NCBI GenBank assembly: GCA_964434535.1
Contig: CAYSWA010000051.1
Location: 1-16,625, forward strand
Source of the DNA: SM23-32 sp964434535
GTDB taxonomy: Bacteria > Planctomycetota > Brocadiia > SM23-32
Reading direction: 5' to 3'
DNA length: 16,625 nucleotides
The translations under genes and the position numbers were made by a program. Below the pieces are notes generated by a model. The model saw nothing but the letters and a program-made list of their open reading frames with translations, had not been told where the DNA came from and searched no databases. The stretch's first letter is position 1; each line of letters opens with the position of its first letter. Shown one piece after another: positions 1-6,254 of this stretch.

Positions 1-3
1 TGG

Positions 4-33
4 AAAGGGGCAAGCCGCAGGTGACCTGCCCCT
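4..33 (-). terminator. Likely intrinsic terminator of the initiator tRNA
   Basis: Reading the minus strand away from the tRNA, AGGGGCA (positions 33-27) can pair perfectly with TGCCCCT (12-6), a 7-bp stem. The 14-nt loop contains a self-complementary CAGGTNACCTG core (18-28). A short T run (6-4, TTT) follows and then CC. It begins about 10 nt past the tRNA CCA end. This geometry fits a rho-independent terminator, but the T tract is short, so read-through is possible. Confidence 0.5.
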
Positions 34-42
34 ATGCGTGCA

Positions 43-119
<77 letters not shown>

Positions 120-132
120 ATCGCTAATCTAC

Positions 133-161
133 ACTATAGCACCTGCCCGTGCGGCCGTCAA
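133..161 (-). promoter_or_regulatory. sigma70-type promoter of the initiator tRNA
   Basis: On the minus strand there is a -35 TTGACG (161-156), a 17-bp spacer and a -10 TATAGT (138-133). Transcription would start near 126, a few bases before the mature tRNA 5' end at 119. Both boxes match 5 of 6 consensus bases and the spacing is optimal. The local A/T content stands out against the GC-rich surroundings. This is sequence evidence only; no start has been mapped. Confidence 0.72.
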
Positions 162-212
162 GAGGACGGGCGAGATCCCGAGCCGGCCGATCCGACCTGC
201 CTGACCCCTCCG

Positions 213-242
213 TTGACGCTCGGGGGCGCGCCTGCGTATAAA
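213..242 (+). promoter_or_regulatory. sigma70-type promoter of the glycosyltransferase/flippase-like unit
   Basis: A -35 TTGACG (213-218), an 18-bp spacer and a -10 TATAAA (237-242) lie just upstream of the glycosyltransferase ATG. The predicted start near 249 leaves a leader of about 30 nt. The promoter diverges from the tRNA promoter, with about 50 bp between the two -35 boxes. A TTG start codon at 213 would fall inside the -35 box, which argues for the downstream ATG as the real start. Confidence 0.65.
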
Positions 243-265
243 GGCCGCACCGCACGCCCATCGCC

Positions 266-271
266 AGGTGA
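266..271 (+). promoter_or_regulatory. Ribosome binding site deciding the glycosyltransferase start
   Basis: AGGTGA lies 7 nt before the ATG at 279 and matches the 3' end of the anti-Shine-Dalgarno complement (AGGAGGTGA). The same AGGTGA form recurs before gspD and gspM in this window. It supports ATG 279 over the upstream in-frame TTG at 213. Confidence 0.6.
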
Positions 272-278
272 CCCCGAG

Positions 279-1865
279 ATGAACGAGCCGGACGACGAGC
301 ACTTCCAACAGGGCCGACGCTCCCCCCCTGCCCTGCTCACCGGCTGGTACTTGGCGCTGCTGATGCTCGCGGTCGCTGTGGTCTACGCGCTGGCAATCAA
401 TCCCCACTGGCGCTTCCAGCGCGACAGCGGCCTCTACATGGGCCTGGCGCGGTCACTGGCTGAGACGGGCCGCTACGCCTTCAACGGCCGGACGCACGTG
501 TTCGTCCTGCCGGGCTTCCCCGCGATGCTCTCGCTGCTTTACATGGCGCTCGGCGAGAACTTCCTGGCCATGAACGTGCTGGTCTCGGCCTTCGGGATCG
601 GGTGCGTGGCGCTCGGCTGCCTGGTCTTCCGGGAGCTCCACCTGACGCGTTTTCAGATGCTCGCCGCCGCGCTGCTGCTCGCCTTCTCGCGGACGCTCTA
701 CTACTACTCGGCGCACGTCATGACGGACGTGCCGTTCGCCTTCCTGGCGTTCACGTGCCTTTATCTGGGGCTGCGGATGGTGGGGAGCCGGGGCCGGTCG
801 CGCGCCCTCTGGTGCGCCGGGGCGGGCGTGGCCGGAGCGGTGGCATGCACGATCAGGCCGCTCGGCCCGGCGCTGTTGGTCGGGCTGCTGGCCGGCATCT
901 GGCTCGAGCCGGCCAGAACGGAACGGCGGGCGCGGCGGGTGGGCCTCAGCGTGCTGGCGGTCGCGCCGACGGCGCTGCTGGCGGCGCTGTGGGCGCGGCG
1001 CGGGATGACGCTGGGGGTGCTGCTCGGCACCACTTACTTCGAGCGGTTCGTGGGCCAGCGCGGCCTGGCGGCGACGGTGCGGCACGTGCTGCGCCGGGTG
1101 CCGGTCCTGGTCGATGCGCTCTGCGACACCGTGCTGGGGACGGATCTCGGCCCGCCGGTGAACATCGCCCTCCTGGCGTTGATGGTCGCCGGCGCCGTGC
1201 GCGCCTTGCGGCGCGGGGAGCGCCTGGTTTCGGTCTACGCCTTCGCCTATCTTCCGATCACGTTCCTGGCGACGCCGTCGCGCCGGTATCTGCTGCCGGT
1301 CCTGCCGGTGCTTCTCTACTGGGTGGTGCTCGGGCTGAGCGCGGTGCGGGACTACGTGGCCGAGCGTCGCCCGCTGATCGAGCCCCGGCATTTCGCCCGC
1401 GCCGCACGGGTGCTGCTGGCGCTGGCGCTCGGGGTGAACCTGCTGCGCATCAGCAAGGTGGTCGACCAGGCACGCGCCGCCGACTTCTACGCGGCCATCG
1501 AGGAAGGGCGGCTCCTGGACTACTGGCCGCTGATGGAATGGCTGCGGGAGCACGGCGAGGCCGACGACCGCGTGCTCACCTACGAGTGGCAGATGGTGCA
1601 CTACTTCTCGCGCGTTCGCACCGTGCGGATGCACGGCGAGTCGGAAGGAGTCCCCCTGCGCCGCCTGGCCAGGGCTATGCGGCACTACCAGGTCTCGCAC
1701 GTGCTGCTGGACCCGGAGAAGGAGGGAACGAGCGCAGGGGTCCGCCGCCTGATGGCGGCCTATCCTGCGGCGTTCCATCGGGTCGCCGCCTTCGGGCAGC
1801 TCGAGCTCTACCGCGTCGGCGGCCGACGGGCTTCGCAGGACCTGCCGGGGGATCGCCAGAGATGA
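279..1865 (+). CDS. GT-C fold membrane glycosyltransferase (ArnT/PMT-like, GT39/GT83-related)
   Basis: A 528-residue multi-spanning protein that probably transfers a sugar from a polyprenyl-phosphate donor to a lipid or protein on the outer face of the inner membrane. After a short charged cytosolic start there is a first membrane helix (about 23-40), then the first-loop motif RDSGLY with D49, the position expected for the catalytic acidic residue of ArnT/PMT_2 enzymes. A second acidic loop, MTDVPFAF (D150), also matches the family. More hydrophobic helices run through about residue 390, with the PSRRY-LLPVLP motif (333-343), and a soluble tail of about 130 residues ends the protein. Length is normal for the family. 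The start is ATG 279 with AGGTGA upstream. Its TGA overlaps the ATG of the next gene, so the two are translated together. The acceptor and sugar cannot be told from the sequence. High confidence in family, low in substrate. Confidence 0.88.
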   Translation: MNEPDDEHFQQGRRSPPALLTGWYLALLMLAVAVVYALAINPHWRFQRDSGLYMGLARSLAETGRYAFNGRTHVFVLPGFPAMLSLLYMALGENFLAMNVLVSAFGIGCVALGCLVFRELHLTRFQMLAAALLLAFSRTLYYYSAHVMTDVPFAFLAFTCLYLGLRMVGSRGRSRALWCAGAGVAGAVACTIRPLGPALLVGLLAGIWLEPARTERRARRVGLSVLAVAPTALLAALWARRGMTLGVLLGTTYFERFVGQRGLAATVRHVLRRVPVLVDALCDTVLGTDLGPPVNIALLALMVAGAVRALRRGERLVSVYAFAYLPITFLATPSRRYLLPVLPVLLYWVVLGLSAVRDYVAERRPLIEPRHFARAARVLLALALGVNLLRISKVVDQARAADFYAAIEEGRLLDYWPLMEWLREHGEADDRVLTYEWQMVHYFSRVRTVRMHGESEGVPLRRLARAMRHYQVSHVLLDPEKEGTSAGVRRLMAAYPAAFHRVAAFGQLELYRVGGRRASQDLPGDRQR

Positions 1866-2854
1866 GCGAACAGGACGGCCGGTCCCCTCGGACGGGGCAG
1901 ATCATCTCGTTGGTGGCGCTGGGGGTGATCCTCGCCCTCGGCGCCTACTACGTCTCGGCCCACCGCGAGCGCTTCGCGGCCATCCTGCACGTCTCGCCGG
2001 CCGGGATGCTCGCCCTGGCCTGCCTGACGCTCGCCACCTGGTCCACGCAGGCGTTCGTCCTGCGGGCGGTCACCGAGGAGCTGGGGGCCGAGATCAGCGT
2101 CTATGAGAGCCACCTGCTGATGTGGACCGCGCGTTACTGGAACTACCTGCCGATGCGCCCCGGGCTCTACGCGCAGGCCGTCTACATGAAGCTGAAGGGC
2201 GGGCTGCCCTACAGTCGCTTTCTGGCGTACCTGATCTTCGCGAACTTCGTGCCGGTCGTCGTGCGCAGCCTGGCGGGGCTCCTGCTCACCGCGCCCATGG
2301 CGATCGCGGGATCCCTGACACCCGTGATCCCGCTCCTGTTCGCGGCCATGCTCGGCGGCTGCGCGGTGTTGATGGCGGTGCCGAGGACATGGGCCTATTC
2401 TGGGAGCAACGTCGTGCTGCGCGCCCTCTCGCGGGTGGGCGATGCGTGGCACCAGTTGCGCGGTCACCGCGGGCTGCTCGCGCGGATTGCCGCGTGGAGC
2501 GTGGTGCAGGCCGTCATCGGGACGTGCGGGCTCTACCTGGCCTACCGCCTGGTCGGCGTTCCCGCCGGGCCGGGTCTGGTGGTGACCACGGTGCTGATCT
2601 CGCCGATCACGAACGTGGCGGCGTTCATCCCCGCGCACCTCGGCGCCTCCGAGGCGCTGGTGGGGCTGGTGCGCGTCGGCTTCGGGGGAGCGATGGCCGA
2701 CGGCGTGGTGGCGGCCACGCTGGGGCGGGCCGTCCGCTTCTGCCTGGCGGTGGTGCTCGGCTCGCTCGCCGCGCACCGGCTGCTGCCCCGGCTCGCCGCA
2801 GCCAGGAAGGCGGCCGCCGCTGCGGAGCTTGAAGCCGGGGACGGGGGCGACTGA
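1862..2854 (+). CDS. Lysylphosphatidylglycerol-synthase-TM / flippase-like (UPF0104, AglD-related) membrane protein
   Basis: A 330-residue integral membrane protein with about seven or eight hydrophobic segments, beginning with one at about 13-31. Two motifs place it in the LPG_synthase_TM (UPF0104) superfamily: the N-Y-L-P-x-R-P-G-x-Y-A stretch at 94-104, and FIPAHLGASEA (255-265), the counterpart of the family's P-G-G-x-G-x-x-E motif. It lacks the soluble aminoacyl-transferase domain of MprF, so lysyl transfer is unlikely; stand-alone members are often linked with glycolipid or lipid-linked sugar handling. ATG 1862 overlaps the preceding stop as ATGA, which implies a joint role with the glycosyltransferase. 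The C-terminal 20 residues are Ala/Glu-rich and cytosolic-looking. The substrate and direction of transport, if it transports, are unknown. Confidence 0.82.
   Translation: MSEQDGRSPRTGQIISLVALGVILALGAYYVSAHRERFAAILHVSPAGMLALACLTLATWSTQAFVLRAVTEELGAEISVYESHLLMWTARYWNYLPMRPGLYAQAVYMKLKGGLPYSRFLAYLIFANFVPVVVRSLAGLLLTAPMAIAGSLTPVIPLLFAAMLGGCAVLMAVPRTWAYSGSNVVLRALSRVGDAWHQLRGHRGLLARIAAWSVVQAVIGTCGLYLAYRLVGVPAGPGLVVTTVLISPITNVAAFIPAHLGASEALVGLVRVGFGGAMADGVVAATLGRAVRFCLAVVLGSLAAHRLLPRLAAARKAAAAAELEAGDGGD
2306..2333. repeat. Perfect 8-bp inverted repeat inside the flippase-like gene
   Basis: GCGGGATC (2306-2313) and GATCCCGC (2326-2333) are perfect inverted arms around a 12-nt loop. They lie in the coding region near residues 149-157, which is hydrophobic, so the pattern may be a by-product of codon choice. 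No T run follows that would make it a terminator. Confidence 0.3.
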
Positions 2855-2889
2855 CCGCCCTACTCCGCCTCCACGAGGGCCCCCCGTGG
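2845..2889. other. Two GC hairpins at the convergent gene junction, possible terminators without T run
   Basis: The flippase-like gene ends at 2854 and the GH116 gene ends, from the other strand, at 2891. Between and around these stops are two potential hairpins: GGGCG (2845-2849) with CGCCC (2856-2860), and CCACG (2871-2875) with CGTGG (2885-2889). Neither is followed by a clear T tract on either strand, so they are weak candidates for a bidirectional transcription end. Nothing else is visible in the 36-bp gap. Confidence 0.25.
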
Positions 2890-2890
2890 G

Positions 2891-5590
2891 CTACCACGAG
2901 ATCTCTATCGACAGCGTACTGCCCGCCGTCAGCGGTCCCAGGTCCTCCAGAGCCACGACGAGGTCCCCTCCGCAGAGCCGGCACGTGGCGGCGACCTCCG
3001 CGCCGTCGAGCCGGGCCGCGACAGAGGGAGCTTGACCGGCGCTTTCGGGCAGCTCCAACGCCAGGGCCCGCACGAGTATCTCACCGCTCTCGACTGTCAG
3101 CTCATTGGCCTGGCGGCGGTCTTCGCGGCGCTGGCGCAGCCGTCCCCAGGCGCCCGGCAGGATGAAGGCCGAGTCGAAGTCCTCGGGGCTGAGCCGCGGC
3201 GCGACGCGCAGGCGGCCCTGCTCGGCCTCGTCGGTGAGGCCCTGGAGCGCCGGCAGCATGGCCCAGGCGGCGAGCGGGCGGAAGTAATGCTCGCCGCACT
3301 CGACGTGGTTGTAGACCATGCCGGCGCGCACGTGGCGCTCGTAGACGTTGCGGGCGACGTCGAGCGCTTCGTCGCAGAGCCCCTCGGCGGCCATGACGGC
3401 GGCGACGTAGTACTCGGTGCCCGTCCAGGGCGTGGGCCACTGGCCGCCCCGCGCCTCGTCGTCGCCCCGCCCGCTGTAGCGGCAGAAGTAGCGCCAGTCC
3501 TGCCGCCCCTGCGGGTCGACGCCGTTGAGCAGGCCCTCCTCTTCCTTCAAGTTATGGCGGTGCACGGCGCGGAGGGCCGAGCGGACGCGGTCCTCCTCGT
3601 GGACCGTGCCGAGCCCGAGCACGCGCGCGAAGAGCTGGCCGCTGACCTGGTCGGCCATGCAGCCCGCGTCCACGGCGTCCAGCTTGGGGTCATAGCAGAG
3701 GCTGTAGTAGTCGCCGTTCCAGAGCAGCTCCTCGAAGCTCGCGGCGCCTTTCTCGAAGACGGCGCGATAGCGCTCCGCAGCATCCTGCTCGCCGAGCAGC
3801 TCGGCCGCACGGGCGGCGGCCTTCAGCTCGCACAGCCACATGCTGCACTTGTAGCAGTTGGTGGCCGGCAGGAACCAGTGGTCGTAGGTAATGAAGGAGA
3901 TGGCGCCGTCGGGCAGGCCGTCCCCGTTCTCGTCGGCTTCGATCTGCGCCTCGACGCCGTCCCTGACGATCGGCCAGACCTCCTCCAGGAGGCCGCGGTC
4001 GCCGCTCCACTGGTAGTCCCGGAGCAGCTCCGTGGCGCCGCCCCAGAGGGCCGTGCGGCGCCGCGTGCGGCCGCCGCGCCGGGCGAAGTCCTCCTCCGTG
4101 TAGCCGAGGTCGCGGTAGCGTCTCTCCAGCCAGCCGCCGAAGCGGTCCGTGCGTTCCTTGCTGCGTTCGCGCTGGCGCCGCCACCGCAGGGCGAGCATCG
4201 GGCTCTGTCCCGCGCCGTCTTCCTCGTCCGTCGGGAGGCGCGCCATGCGGCGGACCATGTCGAGGTAAACGTCGGGGAAGAACATCAGCGGCACCCACGA
4301 GGACCAGACGGTGCGCGCCGCCGGGATGATCTGGCAGCACGACTGCCCTTCCCAGACGGCCATGTCCCCGTCGGCGGTCCACCAGAAGCCCTTGGGGAAG
4401 GTGGTGAGCTGGGCGTTGAGCGAAGCGGCGAGCCAGCCGGGCAGCGTGCCGCCGTAGAGGGCGTCGGTGAAGCGCCGGCTCTCGCGCCGTAGGCGCTCGT
4501 AACCCGCCAGCCCGTAGCGCGCCACCTCCTGCGCGCTGGCGAACCAGTTCTCGTACATGTGCCCGAGCCGCACGTCGGGGTATCTGAAGTGGTAGTGGTT
4601 CGGGTAGAACCAGCTCATCACGAAGACGACCTGGCGCTGCTCGCCGGGACGCAGCGTGAGCTTGCGGGCGACCGCCGCGCGCCACGACCAGCCGACGCGG
4701 TGCTCGGGGGCGTGCAGCGTGCCGGGCTCGGCGCCGGGGTGGCGCCTCCTGACGGGGCGGCGCCACTGCCCGTCGCCGCCGGGCAACTCGCCCCGATCTC
4801 GGAAGGGATGCATGACCTGCGAGAACGCAGGTGCGCTGGTATGCTCGAACCCCTCCAGGCCGCGCCCGGCGGTCCAGGCGGTCACGTGGCTCAGCCCCTC
4901 CCCCACGACGCCCACGGCCATGCCGCCGGCGGTGCGATGCGCCGGATCCAGCTCGTCGGCCCCCATCGCCACCAGCCGCGCCCCGTCGCCGTCGACCACG
5001 CGGTGCTGAAGCGTCAGCTCCTCCCGGTCGTAGCCGGTGCAGTTGCGCAGGCTGAACATCAGCGACGCTTCGCACGGCACCTCGCTCGCGTTGCGGACGG
5101 TGAAGGTGAAGAACGCGAGCGGCAGGGCCGAGTCCTTCGCGTTGTGCGGGATGAAGGGCGAGAATGCCTCCAGCTCGATCTCCACCGGCAGGGACTCGTC
5201 CTCGTAGCGGAGCCGGGCGAACGGGTACTGGCCGCAGTAGGCGATGCCGGCCACGTTGCGCAGGAAGGGGTAGTTGTAGATGTATGCCTGATCGTGCGAG
5301 GGCGAGACGGTCCGCGTGGGGTCGTCCTCCAGGTGGAGCAGCCGCACGCGGGGGGCGGCGTTCTCGCGCCGGACGCGCAGGGCGAAGAAGGCGTCCTCGC
5401 TCCACATCTCGGGCGGCGTCTCGTCGCGGTTTCCGCTCCACTGGTAGTTGTTGAACAGCTCCCAGTCGCGGAACCGCCCGGTGTCCATTAGCTCCACGCT
5501 CCCGGTGCCCAGGCCGCCGAGCGGTATGCCGGAGGCGAGGCCCTGGCGGCGGTGATAAACGGGCTCTCGAAGCTCAGACGAGTGGCTCAC
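2891..5590 (-). CDS. GH116 / DUF608 glycoside hydrolase (GBA2-like beta-glucosidase family)
   Basis: An 899-residue enzyme with an N-terminal beta-sandwich domain (about 20-350, opening with the GIPLGGLGTGSVEL motif typical of the family) and a C-terminal (alpha/alpha)6 catalytic domain (about 380-790), followed by a small beta-rich tail. By motif alignment to human GBA2, E414 in WEGQ matches the nucleophile, and D570 in TYDHW, within the NGDGLPDG...YDHW block, matches the acid/base. The PWTGTEYYVAA block (721-731) and FRPLAAWAM (770-778) also fit the family. Members are retaining beta-glucosidases, xylosidases or glucosylceramidases; which applies here is not decidable. There is no signal peptide or membrane segment, so it is probably cytosolic. 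The start is GTG 5590, with AGAGGAG 7 nt upstream; an ORF extension to 5722 is rejected because it would cross the promoter. It lies 91 bp after gspM but has its own promoter. Confidence 0.9.
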   Translation of the reverse strand: MSHSSELREPVYHRRQGLASGIPLGGLGTGSVELMDTGRFRDWELFNNYQWSGNRDETPPEMWSEDAFFALRVRRENAAPRVRLLHLEDDPTRTVSPSHDQAYIYNYPFLRNVAGIAYCGQYPFARLRYEDESLPVEIELEAFSPFIPHNAKDSALPLAFFTFTVRNASEVPCEASLMFSLRNCTGYDREELTLQHRVVDGDGARLVAMGADELDPAHRTAGGMAVGVVGEGLSHVTAWTAGRGLEGFEHTSAPAFSQVMHPFRDRGELPGGDGQWRRPVRRRHPGAEPGTLHAPEHRVGWSWRAAVARKLTLRPGEQRQVVFVMSWFYPNHYHFRYPDVRLGHMYENWFASAQEVARYGLAGYERLRRESRRFTDALYGGTLPGWLAASLNAQLTTFPKGFWWTADGDMAVWEGQSCCQIIPAARTVWSSWVPLMFFPDVYLDMVRRMARLPTDEEDGAGQSPMLALRWRRQRERSKERTDRFGGWLERRYRDLGYTEEDFARRGGRTRRRTALWGGATELLRDYQWSGDRGLLEEVWPIVRDGVEAQIEADENGDGLPDGAISFITYDHWFLPATNCYKCSMWLCELKAAARAAELLGEQDAAERYRAVFEKGAASFEELLWNGDYYSLCYDPKLDAVDAGCMADQVSGQLFARVLGLGTVHEEDRVRSALRAVHRHNLKEEEGLLNGVDPQGRQDWRYFCRYSGRGDDEARGGQWPTPWTGTEYYVAAVMAAEGLCDEALDVARNVYERHVRAGMVYNHVECGEHYFRPLAAWAMLPALQGLTDEAEQGRLRVAPRLSPEDFDSAFILPGAWGRLRQRREDRRQANELTVESGEILVRALALELPESAGQAPSVAARLDGAEVAATCRLCGGDLVVALEDLGPLTAGSTLSIEISW

Positions 5591-5597
5591 GGCGGCG

Positions 5598-5604
5598 CTC
5601 CTCT
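5598..5604 (-). promoter_or_regulatory. Ribosome binding site deciding the GH116 GTG start
   Basis: On the minus strand AGAGGAG sits 7 nt before the GTG at 5590. It is one of the best Shine-Dalgarno matches in the window. It fixes the start, because the frame stays open upstream for 44 more codons. Confidence 0.75.
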
Positions 5605-5626
5605 TGCAAGGACGGATTGGCCGCGC

Positions 5627-5655
5627 ACAATAGCCGCCGGCCGGGGCCATGTCAA
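5627..5655 (-). promoter_or_regulatory. sigma70-type promoter of the GH116 gene
   Basis: On the minus strand there is a perfect -35 TTGACA (5655-5650), a 17-bp spacer and a -10 TATTGT (5632-5627; 4 of 6 consensus). The start would fall near 5620, giving a leader of about 30 nt before the GTG at 5590. It lies between the gspM stop and the GH116 gene and suggests transcription independent of the T2SS operon. No repressor site is obvious, though the spacer contains GGCCCCGGCCGG, which is GC-palindromic in part. Confidence 0.62.
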
Positions 5656-5681
5656 AAGCGGCGGGGCGGCGCAGGCGGGCT

Positions 5682-6242
5682 TCAGCGCAGGGCGGCAGTC
5701 TGCGGGCCCGCCGGCGCCCCACCGGCCGGGGCCAGTGTGGCCACCTGCACGTCGGCGTCCAGGTAGCGCCGGTCGCGGCGGGCCGTCCGGATCTCGATGG
5801 ACTTGACCCCGATCAGGGCCTCGGCCGACTCGACCCCGAGCAGGAAGCGCGTGATCTGCTCCAGCGAGACCTGCTCCATCGAGACGGCGACCGTCGTCTC
5901 CGCGTAGCCCTCGCGCACGGGCATCGTGGTCGGACGCATGTTGACCACCCTGTCGGCGAGGCCGCACTCCTGGCCGAGCCGCTCCAGGAAGGAAAGGATG
6001 GCGAAGCCCTCGGGCTGCTGCTCGACCTTGCGACGCAGGCGGCCGATCCGCTCCTGGAGCGCCAGGTACTCGCGGCTCTTCTCCTCCAGCTTCCGCAGCT
6101 CCTGCTGGCGCGGGCCGCGCGTGCGCTCAAGCATGGCCACACGGTCCATGGCCGGTTCGATGAAGAGCTTGAAGCCGCCGCCCAGCGCGATCGCGACGGC
6201 CATCAGCGCGACCATGATCCGCTCTCTTCGGGCCATTCGCAT
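5682..6242 (-). CDS. gspM: T2SS inner-membrane platform protein GspM (PilO-like)
   Basis: A 186-residue bitopic protein: a short basic cytosolic start (MRMARRER), one membrane helix (about 9-28), a charged coiled-coil segment (about 30-80), then a small alpha/beta periplasmic domain (about 82-170) and an Ala/Gly/Pro-rich tail. This is the GspM/PilO layout. GspM pairs with GspL and stabilises the platform under the pseudopilus. Identification rests on this architecture and on being the last gene of the gspC-L run, because sequence conservation in the family is low. ATG 6242 is preferred because GAGGTGA (6254-6248) lies 5 nt upstream. A GTG at 6251, which would overlap the gspL stop as GTGA, is the alternative and adds three residues. 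Together with gspL it forms a translationally close pair. Confidence 0.85.
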   Translation of the reverse strand: MRMARRERIMVALMAVAIALGGGFKLFIEPAMDRVAMLERTRGPRQQELRKLEEKSREYLALQERIGRLRRKVEQQPEGFAILSFLERLGQECGLADRVVNMRPTTMPVREGYAETTVAVSMEQVSLEQITRFLLGVESAEALIGVKSIEIRTARRDRRYLDADVQVATLAPAGGAPAGPQTAALR

Positions 6243-6247
6243 GCCGG

Positions 6248-6254
6248 TCACCTC
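6248..6254 (-). promoter_or_regulatory. Ribosome binding site of gspM overlapping the gspL stop
   Basis: GAGGTGA on the minus strand, 5 nt before ATG 6242; its last three bases are the TGA stop of gspL (6250-6248). Ribosomes finishing gspL are therefore delivered to the gspM start. It also helps choose ATG 6242 over GTG 6251. Confidence 0.55.

Noticed and set aside
213..278. Upstream TTG start extending the glycosyltransferase by 22 residues
   Set aside because: The TTG is the first part of a good -35 box, and the -10 box lies inside the extension; ATG 279 has a ribosome binding site.
453..1778. Minus-strand open frame of 441 codons antisense to the glycosyltransferase
   Set aside because: His/Arg/Gln-rich shadow of the GC-rich membrane-protein gene; no recognisable domain.
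3032..4492. Plus-strand open frame of 486 codons antisense to the GH116 gene
   Set aside because: No ribosome binding site or family motif; the GH116 frame carries conserved catalytic blocks here.
5591..5722. N-terminal extension of GH116 by 44 residues into gspM
   Set aside because: It crosses the promoter and the ribosome binding site and is Arg/Ala/Pro-rich without family similarity.
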